A stretch of 64,000 nt of DNA from Ampelocalamus luodianensis (taxonomy: Eukaryota; Streptophyta; Magnoliopsida; Poales; Poaceae): contig CM070617.1 in the NCBI GenBank assembly GCA_036346255.1, forward strand, positions 27,021,080 to 27,085,079, in the 5' to 3' direction. The notes beneath the pieces were generated by a model. The model saw only the letters and a list, made by a program, of their open reading frames with translations, had not been told where the DNA came from and searched no databases. Shown here piece after piece: positions 57,100 to 64,000 of the stretch. Positions within the stretch are counted from its first letter, which is position 1. Each line of letters starts with the position of its first letter. Both the position numbers and the translations under genes were made by a program.

Positions 57100-59854
57100 T
57101 CACCCTTCAGTTGCAAGATGTGGTAGCAAGGGCCCCCAATTTCTGAACAGCATCCAACGCTTAATGCTTTCGTCGTCCCAGGTTAAACTGTCCCACCACA
57201 ACGTTTCCCCTATCGTCGTGACAAATGGGCTATTTTCATTGACACCAACAGGAATTTTCCTCAGTTTTGCACAGCTTCTCACCTTGAGATTCTTCAGACA
57301 TGGCAAGACTCCACCACAGATACAGGTTAGCTCAGGAAGCTCCCACAGTTGCAGCGACTGCAGCCTTGGAAGAGCGTCCTCTCCCAAGACCGAGTTGTCA
57401 AACACACACTCCAAAATGTCACAAAACCTGATATACAACGTTTCAAGATTTGGAAGACGTAGCATCGATGGAAAGAGGTGTGTGAGATTTGGACAGCAAT
57501 CGAGGAGCAAGTGCCTCAGACAGCTGAAACTAGTCACATCTTTGACCCCTTTGCAGAAGGATGATAAGTTTTCCATGTTGGAGATCCATAGATTATGAAA
57601 GTTGCCCATTGCAGACAACGCCTGAACTTCATCTAGTGAGAGAAGACTGTCCAGTTGGTCACAATTCTCTATCCAAAGTTCTCGTACTGCTGCCATACTT
57701 CTAATATTCAGATCGCAAAATTGGGTCGTCACTGTTATTCTCTTCAATGATATTAGCTCAGCATGATGCAGGATGCCATCAATATCAGAAGGAACACCAA
57801 TAGTACCGTTTATCTCCAGAAACCTCTCGAGATCATTGGAATGTAAAGTGCTTTGCCCGAAAGTAAGAATCCTGAAAGATGAAATCTGTCTTCATTACTT
57901 GGGCATCAGTGTCTGTGGTTTGGTCATCCTTCAAAGGGGAGATGACAATCTGAAACTTTCGAAAACAGTTAAACCATAACGGAGAATCCTTTTTCAAGGA
58001 GTGAAAAAAACAGGCATCACTTGCATAAACATATGTTTTACAATTCTCATTAATATCAAATGATACTCTCATGTCAAACCTATTAGACAGCTGGAAAGTC
58101 AGTCCACAAGGCAACCACCGCATGGCCATCCAATCCACTAGATCTCCAATTTTGCCTAGCTGCAAGTTCTGTACAGCACCAGTTTTTGACAATCCATAAG
58201 GGAACTCGATTAATTTTGATTCAGAGAGCATGGCATTCGGTATGATGGTTTGCTCAGACCCCAGACATGGGCAACCCTGTAGCAGCAGGTGGCGAAGCTC
58301 CATTGATGCTGGAAGAGAGGGCAAGTGTTTGATGGAAGTTGTGGAAAGGTCAAGGACCTTGAGAAACACCATATGGTCAAATGATTCGGAGTCTACACTT
58401 CTTAAGGAACCACAACCTGATGCATCCAGGACCTCAAGCAGCGCCAATGAACCTATGTATTGAATTTCCTCCAAATGATCACATCCAATCAGTAGCAACA
58501 TTCGGAGCCTAGTCAAACGGGAGATGGAAGGTGGTAGCACTTTGATTCGAGTAAATGAGAGGTCCAGTATTTCAAGCATTCCCATAGAGCAAAAGAATTC
58601 TTCTGATACAGCTTTCATATGGTAGTTTCCTCTTAAAAGTAATGATAAAATCCAGAAGCATTGCGGACTTCCATGGAGATATTCCATTTCAGTATTCATC
58701 AATGAAATTCTGCTGCTTAACTTGGCAAGATGCTCTAATTTGATTGTTGGATTATCTTTGATTGTAGGATTATCAAAGTTCCAGTCATGTTGCTCTCTGT
58801 AACCATTGTCCTTTCCTAATCCTGATAAAGTCTCTCTGACCACGTCATGCATGCGTACATGATCATTGTCCTCCAAATATATCATATCATGCTTTAAGAG
58901 GACATCAAGAATTTCCTTACCAATGCAGTTAGCCTCATAAAAATCTCTAGCTTCTTGAACTAGACAATCCATTATCCAGAAACGGATTAAGTCCTTGACT
59001 GGAATTCCTTGATCCTCCGGGAACAGAAAGCAGTATAGGAAGCAATGCCTCGCTAACTGATTAGGAAGCTGATGGTATCCAAATTTCACAAGGCGCTGCA
59101 TTGTGCTGAACACTGATATCTTGGATCCTAGAGCCGCACAAGCATTGTTGACCAACTCACTAAATGCCTCTTGCCTTGGTACATCGCACAAGGCCCCAGC
59201 CAGTAGGATGATCGACAATGGGATGCCATAGCAATTGCTGATTAAATCTAATGTCTGTGAAGAACTAATATCTTTTCCAATCTTCTTGCATAACAGGTCG
59301 TATGACTCCTCATAAGTGAGAGGCTGTGGCATTATAACTACATCTGGCACCATGATGCTCTCTGTCCTCCGAGTTCTTGTGGTCACAACGACTTTTGAAC
59401 CAATATTTTGCTGTCGAGGATGAGGAACTCCCAGGTGCTCTAGGATATTTTCCTCGGTGAAATAAGCATTATCAAGAACCAATAGGAACTTCCGCCTTGT
59501 GAGATGTTCCTTGATCGTGGTCTTAGTTATCTGTACTGACAAGTCCTCTCTGACATCACATAAGAGGCATGCAGCAATTTTTTCGATACACCGTCTCAGG
59601 CTACAATTTCTTGACAATGAAACCCAGATATAGTCATCAAAGAGATTTGAGGTTCTAGCTGTCTGGTATACAGCCTTTGCAGCCCATGTCTTCCCTGAGC
59701 CACCAATGCCTTGGATGACGACTGATCCAACCTCTGGACGCACAAGGATCCTAAGCATATCTTGGATTGAAATCAACTGATCCCTTTTCACCATCTGCAC
59801 ACGTTCCACATCCATTGGCCGCCTTGGCCTCCAAAAGCAGCAATAGGACGCCAT
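57100..59854 (-). pseudogene. NLR immune-receptor gene (NB-ARC-LRR) lacking a coiled coil, frameshifted
   Basis: Intracellular receptors of this family detect pathogen effectors and trigger cell death. From ATG 59854 the first frame has 673 residues. NB-ARC motifs are in order: P-loop GGSGKT (51-56), RNBS-A FDDYIWVSLS (72-81), kinase-2 LLVLDN (124-129), RNBS-B TTR (158-160), GLPL-type GIPL (210-213), RNBS-D CFLYCFLFPED (271-281) and MHD (335-337). Leucine-rich repeats follow from about 400 (LEILDLSFTRIKVLPPSI and similar). Only about 45 residues precede the P-loop, so there is no coiled-coil or TIR domain. The first frame stops at 57833; the next frame picks up at once and continues LRRs to the stop at 57100, so one indel of 1 base (or equivalent) divides the protein at about 73%. 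It may be a pseudogene, a truncated allele or a sequencing error. Confidence 0.85.
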
Positions 59855-61028
59855 TATGCTGCTTCTCCTGTTTTGTCAGTTCCAGCAACTTAGTTGTCTG
59901 GTCAAGGTGCCAACTGATGAATCTGCATGGAGAACAAGTCCATGTAATTATTTATGCCATTGTTATTCGATGATACTTTTTATCATATCAAACGATTATG
60001 GACTACTTTCTTGGAATTGCCAGCTATATTTTTGTTTTCAGTAAATATAAAACAATCTACATGTAATGGTCCAAATTCTCAGGTGTTACGAATTAAAATT
60101 CACTTGAAGTACGAAGACAGAATGGCTCATATTTAACTGATGAACAATCAATTGTGTAGTTTTTCCAATTCCTTTGTTAATACAGAAAATTTTTGTCCCC
60201 TAATACGAATTTTTCTTCATCTTTGTTCACATATTTTAAAAATTAATGAACTAGGTATCTCTATTCTATGCAAGTTTTATGTAAGTATTTTTAGATCTGG
60301 CTCGCACTTAAAAGTCAGGAATTGGCTAAGTATTATTTTGATATCAAATTGAGAACAAATTTACAGAAAAAGATAAGGCATCGGTTCAAGGTATTTTTAT
60401 CTCTTTAATGCTACAAAATAACGTTCATACTAAATAAAGATATATGAGTGTAATATATGATCAAGACAATTCAATATTCATAATATTTCCATGCAAGTAC
60501 TTGTCTCTGACATGTGATCTTTTTTCTCAATTCTATGTAAACTCAATACTAATATATGTCACATATAAACATGACCTAAAAAATAATGATTCATATAATT
60601 CTACATATAGATTTTTTTCACCAATTTCTCTATTTTTCTGATTAACAATAAAATCCGTGAAGACCCTGTTTTCATAATGTACCACTGTCCACTTGTTAAC
60701 TCATACCACACATGTCATCGCAAATGGTTTACTATGTTTGTTACTAAAGACAACTTTTAATTGTTAAAGATGATGCAAAATATTTCTTAGTAAAGAATAG
60801 TCCAAGTTTCTTAGTCATTATAAATGCAATTGTTCAGATTTAATTGTATATATATATATACATGACATAACTTAATCTTCCCAACTTGCTTACCATAAGG
60901 GTTCATCACCAACCTACAAATTTTGGTGTTCTTGATCACCCTTGTTCACACAGTATAATACTAATATACTACACTGTTTCAGGTGGTTTTTGTGCCACGC
61001 AAGTGATGTATATGGGCTTTTTGTGTCT
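59855..61028. other. Intergenic, AT-rich
   Basis: NLR upstream region. I see no gene, terminal repeats or clear promoter motif; a (TA)n run lies at about 60848-60861. Confidence 0.4.
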
Positions 61029-61850
61029 TTTTTTTTTTAAGATAATAGGGATATGCCCCGATTTCATTTAAAGAAACCAGAGACTTACAGAGTTTAGATT
61101 ATTCATCACAACAAACTGAAAGCTACAAACTGGGTAGAGAAAAAGTTCTAACCAACAGCTAGCAGTTCCTACTTTTCAGACTTTGGCACAAAGACAAACG
61201 CAAAACACTGGATCCTCTACTGGATAAAATCTACGAAGACACCTCCCATCTGAAGACAAAGCTGCTCCTTGTAGACGGCGTATAGTTGGAGCCCAACCTC
61301 GGGATCTTGCAAAAGCTTCAATTGCCACCTTCCTGAGACGTGCTGCCCCTTCACGCATTGCTCCTTGCTCTTCCTTTTTCTGCAGAATTGCCCGCCTGTC
61401 AAGCTAGCTTGAAATGGAAAATATGATGGTAGCAGGGTCATCCACTCTTTTGTCTTGAAAGCAGGAAGCATTTCTAGCTTTCCAAAGAGTCCAACAAACA
61501 GCAGCACATCCAGCCAGAATCAGTTTCCTCTCTTTCTTTGGGAAATTCCCTACCCATCCAGAGAGTAACTGGGATAAATCCTCTCGCACATTCATCACCC
61601 CCAGAGCACAGCTAACCACCTGCCAAGTATATCTTGCCAAAGGACAGCTGAAAACAAATGTTGAATTGTTTCCTCTGACCCACAGAAACAGCATACATTT
61701 GTCCCCATCCACCCTCTCCTGAGTAGATTGTCCTTTGTCAAGATGCTATTCCTCAGGGTTAACCAAATGAAAACCCTCACCTTCAAAGGAACTTTAATTT
61801 TCCAAATGAATCTGAAGGGAAAGGCGTTTCTGCAGAAACAGCATACATTT
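61029..61850 (-). mobile_element. 5'-truncated LINE (non-LTR retrotransposon)
   Basis: A minus-strand 3' fragment. It encodes, with one frameshift near 61700, the zinc-binding domain that follows reverse transcriptase in plant LINEs (zf-RVT): VRVFIWLTLRNSILTKDNLL, RRGWMG, then CCFCGSEETIQHLF and LILAGCAAVCWTLWKARNAS. The 3' UTR ends with CGGGGCATATCCCTATTATC followed by an A-run (plus-strand T-run 61029-61040), the LINE tail. The 5' end is lost at about 61850; reverse transcriptase and endonuclease are absent. Confidence 0.85.
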
Positions 61851-61939
61851 CTGCAGAATACGTTTGATTCTGCCTTTATTATCTCTCGTGAGGTTATATG
61901 TGCTAATTAGTCAACTATAACAGTTACTAATCTGGCTTA

Positions 61940-62320
61940 GCATCAAGGAAAAAAAAACCCGGCCGTAACCAGTGGTAACCGGAAATCCCGGTGAGAATCG
62001 GGAGGGGGGAAAACCGGCCGGAAATTTTCAAATTTAAATTTAAATTTATGACGGCATAATGCACTTCCTAGGTTGGTTTATACTTTTTTGTGCTAGATTA
62101 AGTATTGTATGAGCTAAATATGCTTGAATTATTGTACTCTTAAGTCCCAGCATTTTTTAGCATGATCTAGCCTAACTAGTACATGCTAGTTGGAATCTTA
62201 GAAAGCTGGTTTGTTGGTCCACCCACGTTGAGCAGCATGAGTGCATGAGCAGTTTGGAATCCTGGAAAGCTCCTTGGATGCTTGCACTTGGACTGTTTGA
62301 CAACACTTAGAATCCTGGAA
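61940..62320. other. Spacer with CCGG-rich stretch
   Basis: At 61955-62035 the DNA reads CCCGGCCGTAACC, GGTAACCGGAAATCCC and AAAACCGGCCGG, then TTTAAATTTAAATTT, unlike its neighbours. It might be part of the hAT element ending further right. No gene is seen. Confidence 0.3.
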
Positions 62321-62430
62321 AGAGCAGCAGCAGCAAGGTAGGGGAGAAGAGCAGCAGCAGCAAGCAAGGAAGGAGAAGAAGAGCAGCAGCAGCAGCAAGC
62401 AAGGAAAGAGAAGAAGAGCAGCAGCAGCTA
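62321..62430. repeat. AGCAGC-rich tandem repeat
   Basis: About three copies of a 36-38-bp unit containing GAGCAGCAGCAGCAAGCAAG and GAAGGAGAAGAA. Probably the 5' UTR of the following BED-finger fragment. Confidence 0.8.
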
Positions 62431-62657
62431 GATCTATGAGTTTCTCTCCATCTCTTTTACTCTTGCAAATAGTTATGGAAAATTAGTCTCATGAGTTAGA
62501 GTGTCATTTCCAAATGGCTTGCTAGGATATATTAAGTTTTCTTCTTCTTTTCCTTAAAATCAGTTATGGAAAATTAGTCCCATGAGCAGATAAATTTGAA
62601 AAACAAATCAATCGTTAGATTTTGGGGTGCTAATGCTGCTGCATGATATTGTAGGTG

Positions 62658-63023
62658 ATGGCTCCTAAATCTATCAATGTTTGGGAGCATAGAGAGAGAC
62701 TAGGAGGTGCTGGTTGGAAGTGCAGATATTGTAATCTTACCAAATCAGGCGGAGGTGTCACCTATCTAAAAGAACATGGTTGTCGTGCTTCAAGAACAAT
62801 CCATAAGCCCTACAGGAGGGCTAAGAATCGCCAACAAGATCATTCTCGGCCACAAGACTCTTCTTCCTATGAATCCCATGCTAGCATAAAGTCTATTCGG
62901 ATTTATGGATATCGAGATGTCAACCTATTACTTTCTGGTGATTATTCTCGTTCATCAGACTTTTCTTCTCATCCTACTTACCATTACGGAAATAAAGCCA
63001 ATGCAAGAATTGTTTACCAATAG
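62658..63023 (+). pseudogene. BED zinc-finger fragment of a hAT transposase
   Basis: From ATG 62658 (MAPKSINVWEHRERL) the N-terminus matches the BED finger of plant hAT transposases: GWKCRYCNLTKSGGGVTYLK then EHGC. The Cys pair is intact, but the His/Cys pair is compressed (HGC instead of a wider spacing), so sequence has been deleted there. The frame continues with a basic, Ser-rich tail and stops at 63023. The dimerisation and RNase H-like catalytic parts are absent, so it is a remnant. The copia LTR 280 bp to the right may have interrupted the element. Confidence 0.75.
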
Positions 63024-63303
63024 GTGGAACCCGTATATTACCAACTAATTTATAATCATTGGGTAGAATATGCCCATCAAACATACACTTGAGATCAATA
63101 CAAAGCCCACCTAGCTCAATCTGAAGGACTTCTCCTAATTGATAACAATGAGTACATTGCATAACCTTCGCGTTTCTCGACAATGTATTGGTATGAATTT
63201 CTACTCCATTATTGTTTTTAGTATGCTAGTCAAATTATCATTCATTACCATTAAATTATGTTTTTATTATTTTACATGTTTTAGAACACTTGGAGGAGAG
63301 GGC

Positions 63304-63663
63304 TGATGGATAAGTCTCTGTGTCGGCTTTTTGTGTGTCGGCTTCTTTTGCTTTTGCTTTAGCATCTTAGACTAGCTTTTGACTAGCATCTAGGACAAAC
63401 ATCTTTGCTTTAGCATCTTAGAGGACATAGAGGACAGAGCATCTAGACAGAGCATCCTAGACTAGCATATGCTTGGCATATGCTCGGCATATGCTTGGCA
63501 TATGCTTGGTGTTTAGCCCTATAAATATGTATCCCCAACCCTCGAGTTGGTATGGCATTGTGAAGAGAAATATACAAGAAAAATTGCCCCATCTCCAAGT
63601 GTCATCCTCTCCATGAGAGTAAGGATCTTGCTATCACCAATAGTAAGAGTCCAATGACTAACA
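63304..63663 (+). mobile_element. 5' LTR of a copia retrotransposon running off the right edge
   Basis: The block starts about TGATGGATAAGTCTC and ends AATGACTAACA, then two bases, then a primer-binding site. A TATA-like TATAAATATG lies at 63521. Short tandem copies of GCATATGCTTG are at 63467-63508. The exact left boundary is a judgment, because the other LTR is outside the window. Confidence 0.7.
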
Positions 63664-63665
63664 AG

Positions 63666-63676
63666 TGGTATCGAGC
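63666..63676 (+). promoter_or_regulatory. Primer-binding site (initiator Met tRNA type)
   Basis: TGGTATCGAGC differs slightly from the standard copia site TGGTATCAGAGC and follows the LTR in the usual spacing. It fixes the plus orientation. The internal region from 63677 to 64000 is GC-rich with no domain yet visible. Confidence 0.75.
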
Positions 63677-64000
63677 TTGTGTATCCTGTAGCTGAGCATC
63701 TCGTGCTCATCTCCTTCTTCGACCTCGCAGCGGCCCAGTGCGTGCGGCAGCACTCGGTATCCTCGCTCACTCCTCTCCGGAGACGGGTAGCGGCTCGTCG
63801 AAGCGACCCTCTCTCACGCAACACCCCGTGCGCGCCATGTCCGCAGGCGATCTCGGCCTTCGGTGCGCCTCGAGCATGCGGCGTCGTGACGGCCGAAAGC
63901 TTCGCCAGCAAAGACGAGCGAAGCGGCGCAGAGACGCCACGGCGAAAGGCGCGAGTCGGTAGCGCGAGCCGGGCAGCAGCTGGCGAGGCGGAAGCAAACG

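Noticed and set aside
57164..57598. 144-residue plus-strand frame
   Set aside because: Antisense shadow of the NLR leucine-rich repeats.

Overview
The window is plant nuclear DNA, almost certainly from a grass and most like rice (Oryza). The reasons are intron-split plant genes (type II metacaspase, Tag-type DNA glycosylase, NLR), Tourist-like MITEs in introns, GC-rich Pack-MULEs, a Harbinger/Pong element, and nested Ty1-copia and Ty3-gypsy retrotransposons. No prokaryotic operons, rRNA, tRNA or CRISPR arrays were seen. Element ends were fixed by eye from target-site duplications (TSDs) and terminal repeats. Splice sites were read from GT/AG and phase. Nothing was aligned to a database.

Layout. 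0-11 kb is transposon-rich: a broken PPR gene (592-1494), a Mutator-type end (1781-1929), a Pack-MULE with a cationic amino-acid transporter fragment (2396-4136), a lone small gene for a putative secreted Cys-rich peptide (6469-6654), and a three-level nest (7398-10855: long-inverted-repeat element, then hAT, then Pack-MULE). 11-22 kb is the genic core. A two-exon type II metacaspase (11588-14144, minus) and a four-exon 3-methyladenine DNA glycosylase I gene (18987-21667, minus) are separated by a solo copia LTR (15195-17131). The glycosylase lacks a helix that in the family carries base-recognition residues.

22-41 kb is one 18.3-kb Ty1-copia element (22881-41150, minus, TSD attag). An 11.7-kb Ty3-gypsy Tat-like element (26267-37986, minus, TSD cttac) sits inside its pol gene. 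The gypsy element carries an extra spliced ORF on the opposite strand, with its own TATA box, lying between two polypurine-tract copies. 41.2-45.4 kb has no recognisable gene.

45-55 kb is a Pong/Harbinger transposon (45374-55309, minus, TSD tta) with its Myb-like ORF1 intact and its transposase ORF2 broken by one in-frame stop. A 5.0-kb solo LTR (46110-51115, TSD cagga) lies in its 3' part. 55-64 kb holds a diverged 213-bp duplication, an NLR gene without an N-terminal coiled-coil and with a frameshift in the LRR (57100-59854, minus), a 5'-truncated LINE, a BED-finger hAT fragment, and the 5' LTR and primer-binding site of a copia element that runs off the right edge.

The host genes show no shared pathway. 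The metacaspase (cell death and wound proteolysis) and the NLR (immune receptor) are both stress-related but 43 kb apart. The main story is repeated nested transposition around a few genes.
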